Shown here: piece after piece, positions 23,824 to 31,358 of the stretch | Numbering within the stretch: position 1 is the first letter of the stretch | How the letters are laid out: each line of letters opens with the position of its first letter | Assembly: GCF_017743995.1 (NCBI RefSeq) | Contig: NZ_JAGHRB010000004.1 | Location: 62,001 to 126,000 of the forward strand | Origin: Ruegeria sp. R13_0 | GTDB lineage: Bacteria > Pseudomonadota > Alphaproteobacteria > Rhodobacterales > Rhodobacteraceae | Direction: 5' to 3' | Length of the DNA stretch: 64,000 nt | Made by a program: the position numbers and the translations under genes | The notes under the pieces: generated by a model | What the model was told of the DNA's origin: nothing | What the model saw: the letters and a program-made list of their open reading frames with translations, nothing else | Databases searched by the model: none

Positions 23824-26619
23824 ATGAGCAATTTCGGAAAAGGATGTCACCTGCATCTGATCGACGGATCGGCCTTTATTTTTCGGGCCTATCACGCGCT
23901 GCCTCCACTGACGCGCAAGTCGGATGGTCTGCCGATTGGCGCTGTTTCGGGCTTCTGCAATATGCTGCAGAAATATGTCGAAGGAAATGCTGGGCCGGAC
24001 GCGCCGACCCATGTCGCTGTGATTTTCGACAAGGGCTCGCATACGTTCCGCAACGATCTCTATGACCTCTACAAAGCCAACCGCGAGGCGATGCCCGAGG
24101 ATTTGCGCCCGCAGATGCCGCTGACCCGTGAGGCGACGAAGGCCTTCAACATCGCCTGCAAAGAGCTTGAGGGCTATGAGGCCGACGACATCATTGCCAC
24201 GCTGGCCGTGCAGGCGCGCGATGCGGGTGGGCGCGTGACCATCGTCAGCTCGGACAAGGACCTAATGCAGCTGGTTGGCGGCGGCGTTGAGATGCTGGAC
24301 GCGATGAAGAACAAGCGCATCGACACGGATGGCGTGGTCGAGAAGTTCGGCGTCGGGCCAGATCGCGTGGTCGATGTGCAGGCTTTGGCTGGAGACAGCG
24401 TTGATAACGTGCCGGGGGCTCCGGGGATTGGCATCAAGACGGCGGCCTTACTGATCAACGAATATGGCGATCTGGAAACGCTGCTGGACCGCGCGGAAGA
24501 GATCAAACAGCCTAAGCGCCGCCAGACCCTGATCGAAAAGCGCGACCAGATCGAGCTGTCGAAGAAGCTGGTGCAGTTGGATGAGAACACGCCGCTGGAT
24601 TTCACTCTCGACGACCTTGAGGTTCAGGACCCTGACCCCGACACCTTGCTGGGCTTTCTGGCGAATATGGAGTTCCGCACCCTCACCAAGCGGATCGCTG
24701 ACAAGCTAGGGGCTGAGGCCCCGGTCATCGCCGATGCGCCCGCTCCGGTCGAGACGGAAGAGGTCGAGGCGATCCCGTTTGACGCGTCGAAATACGAATG
24801 CTTGCGGGACGCGGGCGCACTGCAGAAGTGGATTGATCAGGCCTATGAGCGTGGTTGGGTTGCGGTAGATACCGAGACCACGGGGCTGAACGAAATGATC
24901 GCTGATCTGGTCGGCATTTCGCTTTGTATCGAAGCAGGAGAGGCCTGCTATATTCCGCTGACCCACCGCGACGGATCGACGGATGATCTGTTTGGCTCCG
25001 ATGCGCTGGCCGAGGGGCAGATGCCGCTGGATGAGGCTCTAACACTGCTGAAGCCGCTGTTTGAGGACCCCTCGATCCTCAAGATCGGGCAGAATATGAA
25101 ATACGATGCCAAGATCTTTGCGCGCTATGGCATCGAGATCGCTCCGATCGATGACACGATGCTGATGTCCTACGCCATGCATGGCGGTGAGCATGGGCAT
25201 GGAATGGATACTCTGTCCGAGCGCTATCTGAGCCACACGCCGATCCCGATCAAACCGTTGCTGGGGTCGGGCAAGTCGGCGATCACCTTCGACAAGGTCG
25301 CAATTGATGAGGCCACGGCCTATGCGGCTGAGGATGCGGATATCACGCTGCGCCTATGGCAGTTGTTCAAGCCGCAGCTGCATCAGGTTCAGGTGACGAC
25401 GGTTTATGAAACGCTCGAACGCCCGCTGGTGCCGGTTCTCAAAGAAATGGAGATGCATGGCATCAAGGTGGATCGCGATGTCCTCAGCCGGATGTCGAAT
25501 GCCTTTGCGCAGAAAATGGCCGGTTTAGAGGCTGAAATTCACGAATTGGCCGGTGAGAACTTCAACGTCGGTTCGCCCGCGCAGTTGGGCGAGATCCTGT
25601 TCGACAAGATGGGCCTGGAAGGCGGCAAGAAGGGGAAAACCGGGAAGTACTCGACCGGAGCGGATATTCTTGAGGACCTCGCGACCGAGCATGAATTGCC
25701 GCGCCGGGTGCTGGACTGGCGGCAATTGTCCAAGCTGAAATCGACCTACACGGATGCGCTGCAGACACATATCAACCCTGATACGGGCCGCGTGCATACG
25801 TCTTATTCGATCACTGGGGCGAACACGGGCCGTTTGGCCTCGACCGATCCGAATCTGCAGAACATTCCCGTCCGGACCGAGGAAGGCCGCCGCATTCGTG
25901 AGGCGTTCATCGCTGAGCCGGGCAATGTGATGGTGAGCCTCGACTACAGCCAGATCGAGTTGCGGATTCTGGCCCATATCGCCGAAATACCGGCGTTGAA
26001 ACAGGCCTTTGCAGACGGGCTGGACATCCACGCGATGACCGCCTCCGAGATGTTTGATGTGCCGCTGGATGAGATGACGCCGGATATCCGCCGTCAGGCC
26101 AAGGCGATCAACTTTGGTGTGATTTATGGCATCTCGGGCTTTGGTCTGGCGCGCAATCTGCGCATTCCGCGCGCAGAGGCACAAGGGTTTATCGACCGGT
26201 ATTTCGAGCGTTTCCCGGCTATTAGAGCCTATATGGACGACACGGTCGCCTTCGCCAAAGAGAATGGCTATGTGCAGACCTTGTTCGGACGCAAGATCCA
26301 TACGCCTGAGATCAACGCGAAGGGGCCTCATGCCGGGTTCTCGCGTCGGGCGGCGATCAATGCTCCGATTCAGGGAACGGCGGCGGATGTTATCAGACGC
26401 GCAATGGTGCGGATGCCGGAGGCGATCAAGGGGTTGCCGGCCAAAATGCTGCTGCAGGTTCACGATGAATTGCTGTTCGAAGTCGCCGAAGATGCGGTGG
26501 ATGAGGTGATCGGCGTTGCGCGGGACGTGATGGAGGGCGCCTCGGACCCTGCCGTGAAGCTGGACGTGAAGCTGGTTGTGGATGCCGGTCAGGGGGCGAA
26601 CTGGGCCGAAGCGCACTAA
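23824..26619 (+). CDS. polA: DNA polymerase I
   Basis: A 931-residue DNA polymerase I for Okazaki-fragment maturation and excision repair. The N-terminal 5'-exonuclease domain has HLIDGSAFIFRAYHALPP and the ADDIIATLA metal site. The 3'-exonuclease domain near residue 345 keeps VAVDTETTGL (D...E). The Klenow polymerase domain has SLDYSQIELR (motif A), RRQAKAINFGVIYGISGFGLA (O helix) and LLQVHDELLFE (motif C). All three activities look intact. The ATG follows AGGGAG, and no frameshift is visible. Confidence 0.97.
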   Translation: MSNFGKGCHLHLIDGSAFIFRAYHALPPLTRKSDGLPIGAVSGFCNMLQKYVEGNAGPDAPTHVAVIFDKGSHTFRNDLYDLYKANREAMPEDLRPQMPLTREATKAFNIACKELEGYEADDIIATLAVQARDAGGRVTIVSSDKDLMQLVGGGVEMLDAMKNKRIDTDGVVEKFGVGPDRVVDVQALAGDSVDNVPGAPGIGIKTAALLINEYGDLETLLDRAEEIKQPKRRQTLIEKRDQIELSKKLVQLDENTPLDFTLDDLEVQDPDPDTLLGFLANMEFRTLTKRIADKLGAEAPVIADAPAPVETEEVEAIPFDASKYECLRDAGALQKWIDQAYERGWVAVDTETTGLNEMIADLVGISLCIEAGEACYIPLTHRDGSTDDLFGSDALAEGQMPLDEALTLLKPLFEDPSILKIGQNMKYDAKIFARYGIEIAPIDDTMLMSYAMHGGEHGHGMDTLSERYLSHTPIPIKPLLGSGKSAITFDKVAIDEATAYAAEDADITLRLWQLFKPQLHQVQVTTVYETLERPLVPVLKEMEMHGIKVDRDVLSRMSNAFAQKMAGLEAEIHELAGENFNVGSPAQLGEILFDKMGLEGGKKGKTGKYSTGADILEDLATEHELPRRVLDWRQLSKLKSTYTDALQTHINPDTGRVHTSYSITGANTGRLASTDPNLQNIPVRTEEGRRIREAFIAEPGNVMVSLDYSQIELRILAHIAEIPALKQAFADGLDIHAMTASEMFDVPLDEMTPDIRRQAKAINFGVIYGISGFGLARNLRIPRAEAQGFIDRYFERFPAIRAYMDDTVAFAKENGYVQTLFGRKIHTPEINAKGPHAGFSRRAAINAPIQGTAADVIRRAMVRMPEAIKGLPAKMLLQVHDELLFEVAEDAVDEVIGVARDVMEGASDPAVKLDVKLVVDAGQGANWAEAH

Positions 26620-26662
26620 AGGGCGCTGCTCATCAGGCCCGGCGGGCCCTCTTCGCAGCGGG

Positions 26663-26893
26663 TCAGTCCTGCGGCCTGACCATGCGGTTGACGAACCGTT
26701 GCACACTGGGGCCAAACAGCAGGATTACGGTGAAGGCGATGGGCCAACAAAAGGCCCACGAGGCCATCCAATCGCCAAGGGTGGAGGGGCCAAAGCCGAT
26801 GGCTTTGACTGTTGCGATCCCGGTGACGATGCAGGACATCAGCCCAGACATGATCAGGCTGAACACGGCGCGGGCATAGCGGGCAGGGATCAT
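26663..26893 (-). CDS. DUF2798 membrane protein
   Basis: A 76-residue protein with two predicted helices: AVFSLIMSGLMSCIVTGIATVKAIG and WMASWAFCWPIAFTVILLFGPSVQRFV, followed by a short tail. This matches DUF2798, a family of small two-helix proteins of unknown function common in proteobacteria. It is convergent with polA (44 bases apart) and 50 bases upstream of hyi on the same strand, where it would be the downstream gene. Confidence 0.75.
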   Translation of the reverse strand: MIPARYARAVFSLIMSGLMSCIVTGIATVKAIGFGPSTLGDWMASWAFCWPIAFTVILLFGPSVQRFVNRMVRPQD

Positions 26894-26942
26894 GAGGCGG
26901 TTCCTTGATATCTATAGTACGACGGACGGCGTTGTTTGCGGA

Positions 26943-27722
26943 TCAGAGATCTGCATTGGCAAGAACTGCCTTATGCATCCAATCCAGGGACGAGGTCGTC
27001 AACGGTGTTGAGGGAGTATATTCCGCGCTGACCCATCCTTCATAGCCAGAGACCTCCATCGCCTTGAACAGGGTCTGAAAATCCAGTTCGCTGCTACCCG
27101 GTTCGGACCTGTGGGGTGCTGCGCCGATCTGGGCGTGGATGACGCGATTGTGAAAGCGGTCCCAAATCTCCAGCGGATCCGAGTGGATCATCTGTGCGTG
27201 AAAGCTGTCATATTGCAGGCCCAGGTTGGGGCGATCCACGCGGTCCAAAACCTCCGCGGCCAAATCGTAGTCGTTGAGGAAATAGCCGGGTTGGGACACG
27301 GGGTTCAAAGGTTCGATGGTGAAGGCCTGATTGGGGGCTGTATCGGCGGCCCATTGCAGGTTGCGAACAAAGCAATCCAGCGCCTCAGGCCCCGATGCAT
27401 AGCCGGACATGATATGGATCAGGCCGGGTTTGAGCACATCGGCATAGCGCAAGACGCGGCGGATATCGGATTGGAACCGCGCCTCACCGCCTGGAACAGC
27501 GGCATAGCCCGGCTCACCCCCTGTGTAGTTTGGCGGAGGCGCGTTGATCAGCACAAGCTCCAGCCCGTTGGCCAGAAGAGCACGGCGGGTCTCTTTCGCG
27601 GCCAGCTCATAAGGAAAAAGGATTTCAACGGCTTTGAAGCCCGCCTCGGCCGCGGCCTGGAACCGCTCCAGATACGGGAGTTCGGCAAAGAGCAGGGAGA
27701 TATTGGCGGCAAATTTGGGCAT
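26943..27722 (-). CDS. hyi: hydroxypyruvate isomerase family TIM-barrel protein
   Basis: A 259-residue TIM barrel that would interconvert hydroxypyruvate and tartronate semialdehyde, or act on a related sugar acid. Visible motifs are MPKFAANISLLFAELPYLERF at the N-terminus, GFKAVEILFPYE, LINAPP, FTIEPLNP (metal-binding Glu) and VSAEYTPS (second Glu) near the end, as expected for metal-dependent isomerases. The start at 27722 follows AAAGG; a longer upstream extension in the same frame is not supported. It diverges from a DMT transporter gene 175 bases away. Confidence 0.85.
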   Translation of the reverse strand: MPKFAANISLLFAELPYLERFQAAAEAGFKAVEILFPYELAAKETRRALLANGLELVLINAPPPNYTGGEPGYAAVPGGEARFQSDIRRVLRYADVLKPGLIHIMSGYASGPEALDCFVRNLQWAADTAPNQAFTIEPLNPVSQPGYFLNDYDLAAEVLDRVDRPNLGLQYDSFHAQMIHSDPLEIWDRFHNRVIHAQIGAAPHRSEPGSSELDFQTLFKAMEVSGYEGWVSAEYTPSTPLTTSSLDWMHKAVLANADL

Positions 27723-27897
27723 GAGAGGCCTTTGGGTCGGTGATCCGCCCAAGTTTAGTCTCCACCGATTTTCGAGGAAAGGGATTGAAAACGACAGATT
27801 GTCGAAAATCGACAAGAAGGCAGGCCGAAGTCCAGAGATGTTTGGGCTAACACGGCGAATCATTTTTCTGCGCCGTTCCAACAGAAGGTCCGATCCC

Positions 27898-28839
27898 ATG
27901 GCGATGAGCCCTGATCCTGTGCGCGGGAACACTCTTCCTATGTCCACTGGCCGCAGCTCGGCCTTGTCTGGAAACGGTTTGGCTGTGGCGTCCATGCTGA
28001 CCTGGGCAGCGGGGTTTCCTGCGGCCGAAGTGTTGCTGCAGACCTGGCCTCCGGTCGCGCTGTTCGTGGCGCGTCTGGCCCTCGCCGTGGCAGTCATGGT
28101 GCCTCTGTGGTTCCTGATCGACGGGCCAAGCCGGGTTTTGCGCGCCCGTTGGGGTCATGCGATGCTTGTTGGCGGGACACTCGGGGCCGGTATGTTCCTG
28201 ATCATCGTGGCGCAAAAACTGACAGATCCTGTGACCGTCGCCATCATTGCCTCCTGCGCGCCATTGTTTGCCACTCTGATCGAACTGGCAACCGGGGCAC
28301 GACGGTTGCGCTGGAATTTCGCGCTGGGCGTTGTGGTGTCCATCATTGGCGGTCTGATCGCGACCAGTGCAGTGGCGCCCGCGCAATTGGGTTTGGGCGC
28401 GATCTGCGCCATCGTGTCCACCGGGTTGTTTTGCTGGGCGACTATGGCAACGGCGAGGGATTTCCCCGAGCTGAGCCAAACTGGGCGCAGCACCATCACC
28501 TTCTTCGGCGGCTTGGTTGTCGCTTTGCTGCTGTTCTTCGGGGCACGCCAAGTGGGTATGGACGTCATGCCAACGGCGCAGATTGATGTTCAACAGATTG
28601 GAATGCTTGGGATCTATGCTCTGGTGTCTATGGGCCTCAGTCAGGTTTTGTTTGTCGGATCCGTTGGCAAACTGGGCGTTGCATTGGCTTCGTTCCACAT
28701 CAACATCGCACCGTTCTACGTGATGCTGATCATGCTGGTGCTGGGGGAAGAGTGGAACTGGACCCGCGCTTTGGGCGCAGGTGTCGTTGCGGTGGCCGTC
28801 GTGCTGGCGCAGGATCGCAAAGTTGTAAAAGCGGCCTAG
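27898..28839 (+). CDS. EamA/DMT-family transporter
   Basis: A 313-residue carrier with ten helices in two EamA repeats: MLTWAAGFPAAEVLLQTWPPVALFVARLALA in the first, GGTLGAGMFLIIVAQKLTDPVTVAIIASCAPLFATLIELATG, and SMGLSQVLFVGSVGKLGVALASFHINIAPFYVMLIMLVLGEEW in the second. It is unrelated in detail to the DMT protein at 16912. The substrate is unknown. The start at 27898 has AAGG ten bases before it; ATG at 27940 is also plausible. Its stop overlaps the end of the convergent DUF1285 gene by four bases. Confidence 0.85.
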   Translation: MAMSPDPVRGNTLPMSTGRSSALSGNGLAVASMLTWAAGFPAAEVLLQTWPPVALFVARLALAVAVMVPLWFLIDGPSRVLRARWGHAMLVGGTLGAGMFLIIVAQKLTDPVTVAIIASCAPLFATLIELATGARRLRWNFALGVVVSIIGGLIATSAVAPAQLGLGAICAIVSTGLFCWATMATARDFPELSQTGRSTITFFGGLVVALLLFFGARQVGMDVMPTAQIDVQQIGMLGIYALVSMGLSQVLFVGSVGKLGVALASFHINIAPFYVMLIMLVLGEEWNWTRALGAGVVAVAVVLAQDRKVVKAA

Positions 28840-29426
28840 TCCGGCAGGTCTTCTGACTTGATCAACGGAAAGAAACACTTTTCGGACCAAACTCCGAACC
28901 AGCCCTCATGGTGGGTTCCCATCTCGACCAACCGGTAAAAGCTCTTGCGGTCAATCCGGGCCTCCAGACCGTCGCGGATCAGAATGTATGGAGAGGGTTC
29001 CTGGGTCTGCGGGTCCATGACAACGCGGATCGGATGATCCGGCCCGGCCACCGCGACATCGCCAACTTTGGTGGTGAAAGTCAGAGACTGCGACTGCCCC
29101 TCGCGCGAGGCATCAACGTCCACCGCGATGAACGGCGCATCTTCGACGGTGATTCCCACCTTCTCGACCGGGGTCACCAGGTAGTATTTCCCGTCCTCCA
29201 GCTTAAGAATTGAGGAAAAAAGCTTCACAAGCTCGAAACGGGTGATGGGCGAGCCTAAATAACTCCAGGTGCCATCTTTGGCGATCCGGATGTCCAGATC
29301 ACCGCAAAAAGGGGGATTCCAGAGGTGAACGGGGGGTAAACCCTTGGTTTTGGTCGCTTTGATTGAAGCCGCAAGACCGTCAGGGGAAGGTTTCACAGGT
29401 TTTTGTCCGCTCATTGCTTTTGCCAT
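28836..29426 (-). CDS. DUF1285 protein
   Basis: A 196-residue cytoplasmic protein matching DUF1285: WNPPFCGDLDIRIAKDGTWSYLGSPITRFELVKLFSSIL at residues about 36-74, KYYLVTPVEKVGITVEDAPFIAVDV, and PSPYILIRDGLEARIDRKSFYRLVEMG. Structures of the family show a two-domain fold of unknown function. It is divergent from moxR with 52 bases between starts, and this DUF1285-moxR neighbourhood recurs widely in alphaproteobacteria, suggesting a link to the envelope module that follows. ATG at 29414 is an alternative start. Confidence 0.8.
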   Translation of the reverse strand: MAKAMSGQKPVKPSPDGLAASIKATKTKGLPPVHLWNPPFCGDLDIRIAKDGTWSYLGSPITRFELVKLFSSILKLEDGKYYLVTPVEKVGITVEDAPFIAVDVDASREGQSQSLTFTTKVGDVAVAGPDHPIRVVMDPQTQEPSPYILIRDGLEARIDRKSFYRLVEMGTHHEGWFGVWSEKCFFPLIKSEDLPD

Positions 29427-29478
29427 TTCCTCTCAGCGCGATAGACTTCATCTATAATAGTCCACGGAAGGGAAAGTC

Positions 29479-30486
29479 ATGTCCGAACCTGCCGACCTCG
29501 TGTCCGAGATCGAAGCGTTGGAAAACAAGCTGCAAGAGGCGAAATCCTCGATCACCCGCCGCTTCATCGGGCAGGAAAGGGTCGTGGACCTGACCCTGAC
29601 GGCGCTGCTGTGCGGGGGGCATGCCCTGCTGATCGGTCTGCCGGGTCTGGGTAAAACCCGACTGGTTGAGACGCTGTCGACCGTGATGGGCCTGCATGGC
29701 AACCGTATTCAATTCACGCCCGACCTGATGCCCGCCGATATTCTGGGGTCCGAGGTTCTTGATACAGCCGATGACGGCACGCGCCATTTCCGGTTTATTT
29801 CGGGGCCGATCTTTTGCGAGCTGCTGATGGCGGATGAGATCAACCGCGCCAGCCCTCGGACGCAGTCGGCACTGCTGCAGGCGATGCAGGAGCGCACAGT
29901 GACAGTGGCGGGCGAAGACCGCGTGCTGGGTACGCCGTTCCACGTGTTGGCAACGCAAAACCCGATTGAGCAAGAGGGCACCTATCCGCTGCCCGAAGCT
30001 CAGCTAGACCGTTTCCTTGTGCAGATCGACGTGGAATACCCTGATCGCCAGACCGAGCGGGATATCCTGCTGGCCACTACCGGCGTGGCCGAGGACGAGG
30101 CGCATCAGATTTTTAGCAAAGAAGAGCTGTTGGCCGCTCAGGTCCTGTTGCGCCGGATGCCTGTGGGGGATTCGGTTGTGGAACTGATCCTCGATCTTGT
30201 CCGAGCGTTCCGTCCCGAGGAAGCGGGCGTTTCGGATCGCGTCGCTGAAACCGTTGCTTGGGGTCCCGGTCCGCGTGCGGCGCAGGCGCTGATGATGACT
30301 GTTCGGGCGCGTGCGATGCTGCAGGGGCGCCTGGCCCCGAATGCCGAGGACGTTCTGGATATGGCCCGCCCGGTTCTCAGCCACCGGATGGCGCTGAACT
30401 TTGCGGCACGTGCACGGGGCGACAGCTTGGCCGACCTGATCGATAGCACAGCGGCTGGCCTGATCCGCACTGAGGCTGCGGCGTGA
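29479..30486 (+). CDS. moxR: MoxR-family AAA+ ATPase
   Basis: A 335-residue AAA+ chaperone-like ATPase with Walker A GLPGLGKTRL (about residue 55), Walker B LLMADEINRASPRTQSALLQAMQE, sensor 1 ATQNPIEQEGTYPLPEAQLDRF and an arginine-finger region. MoxR proteins act with vWA-domain partners to insert metals or remodel complexes, often at the envelope. The stop overlaps the DUF58 start by four bases (30483-30486), the first of three such overlaps in a row. An N-terminal coiled-coil-like stretch (EIEALENKLQEAKSS) precedes the core. Confidence 0.92.
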   Translation: MSEPADLVSEIEALENKLQEAKSSITRRFIGQERVVDLTLTALLCGGHALLIGLPGLGKTRLVETLSTVMGLHGNRIQFTPDLMPADILGSEVLDTADDGTRHFRFISGPIFCELLMADEINRASPRTQSALLQAMQERTVTVAGEDRVLGTPFHVLATQNPIEQEGTYPLPEAQLDRFLVQIDVEYPDRQTERDILLATTGVAEDEAHQIFSKEELLAAQVLLRRMPVGDSVVELILDLVRAFRPEEAGVSDRVAETVAWGPGPRAAQALMMTVRARAMLQGRLAPNAEDVLDMARPVLSHRMALNFAARARGDSLADLIDSTAAGLIRTEAAA

Positions 30487-31358
30487 ATGCTGCGCTGACC
30501 CTTCGTCAACGTTCCGAGGCCGAGGCGTCCCGGCTGCCGCCTCTATTGGCGCGCGCCGAACATCTGGCAGGCACAGTTCTGTTGGGTGACCATGGTCGGC
30601 GACGATCCGGCATGGGGGACGACTTCTGGCAATACCGCCCCGCTCAGATCGGAGACAGCCGCCGGATGATCGACCACCGCCGCTCGGCTCGCGGGGATCA
30701 GCAATTTGTGCGTGAACGCGAGTGGCAGATCGCGCAGTCGGTCATGCTGTGGGTCGATCAGGGGGCCTCAATGCGCTTTGCGTCGGATAAGGCGCTGCCC
30801 TCCAAGGCGGATCGCGCCCGACTGCTGGGCCTGGCGACTGCGATCCTTCTGGTGCGCGGGGGCGAGCGCGTTGGCCTGACGGGTACAACCCTGCCGCCCA
30901 GACGTGGGAATGCGCAGATCATTCGTCTGGCCGAGGCGTGGTCCGAGGACTCGGAGGTCGACTACGCCCCGCCGGAACACCGCGCCATGATCCCTCATGC
31001 CCGCGCTGTGTTCATCTCGGATTTTCTTGGCCCGATGGATGAGGTTGAGCTGGCCCTGACCAAAGCCGCAGATCGCGGCGTTCGGGGCGTTTTGTTGCAA
31101 GTTCTCGATCCGGGGGAAGAGACGTTTCCCTTCGCGGGCCGCACCATTTTTGAAAGCGTTGGTGGCACTGTTCGGCATGAAACGCTGAAGGCCGGAGAGC
31201 TGCGCGACCGGTATCTGGAACGCCTTGCCGCGCGCAAGGATGCGCTGACGCATCTGTGTCGCGCGACCGGCTGGCAGTTGGGTCTGCACCACACCGGAGA
31301 TAGTGCGCCATCGGCTCTATTGTGGCTCTATCGTGCGCTGGACGGGGGTGTTCAATGA
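30483..31358 (+). CDS. DUF58 (vWA-like) protein
   Basis: A 291-residue soluble DUF58 protein. The hallmarks are DDFWQYRPAQIGDSRRMIDHRRSARGDQ... at residues about 43-75 and the vWA-like strand MLWVDQGASMRFAS. The expected MIDAS sequence D-x-S-x-S reads D-Q-G-A-S, so one metal-coordinating residue is missing. DUF58 proteins are the usual partner of MoxR ATPases. Start and stop both overlap neighbours (ATGA on each side), so equimolar production with MoxR and the membrane proteins is likely. Confidence 0.88.
   Translation: MNAALTLRQRSEAEASRLPPLLARAEHLAGTVLLGDHGRRRSGMGDDFWQYRPAQIGDSRRMIDHRRSARGDQQFVREREWQIAQSVMLWVDQGASMRFASDKALPSKADRARLLGLATAILLVRGGERVGLTGTTLPPRRGNAQIIRLAEAWSEDSEVDYAPPEHRAMIPHARAVFISDFLGPMDEVELALTKAADRGVRGVLLQVLDPGEETFPFAGRTIFESVGGTVRHETLKAGELRDRYLERLAARKDALTHLCRATGWQLGLHHTGDSAPSALLWLYRALDGGVQ

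Noticed and set aside
25525..26715. 396-codon open frame antisense to polA
   Set aside because: Lies wholly opposite polA apart from its start, has no family features, and its composition is that of an antisense shadow.
27847..28890. 347-codon open frame antisense to the DMT transporter
   Set aside because: Rich in His, Gln and Arg, typical of an antisense frame of a membrane-protein gene; the plus-strand DMT protein is clear.
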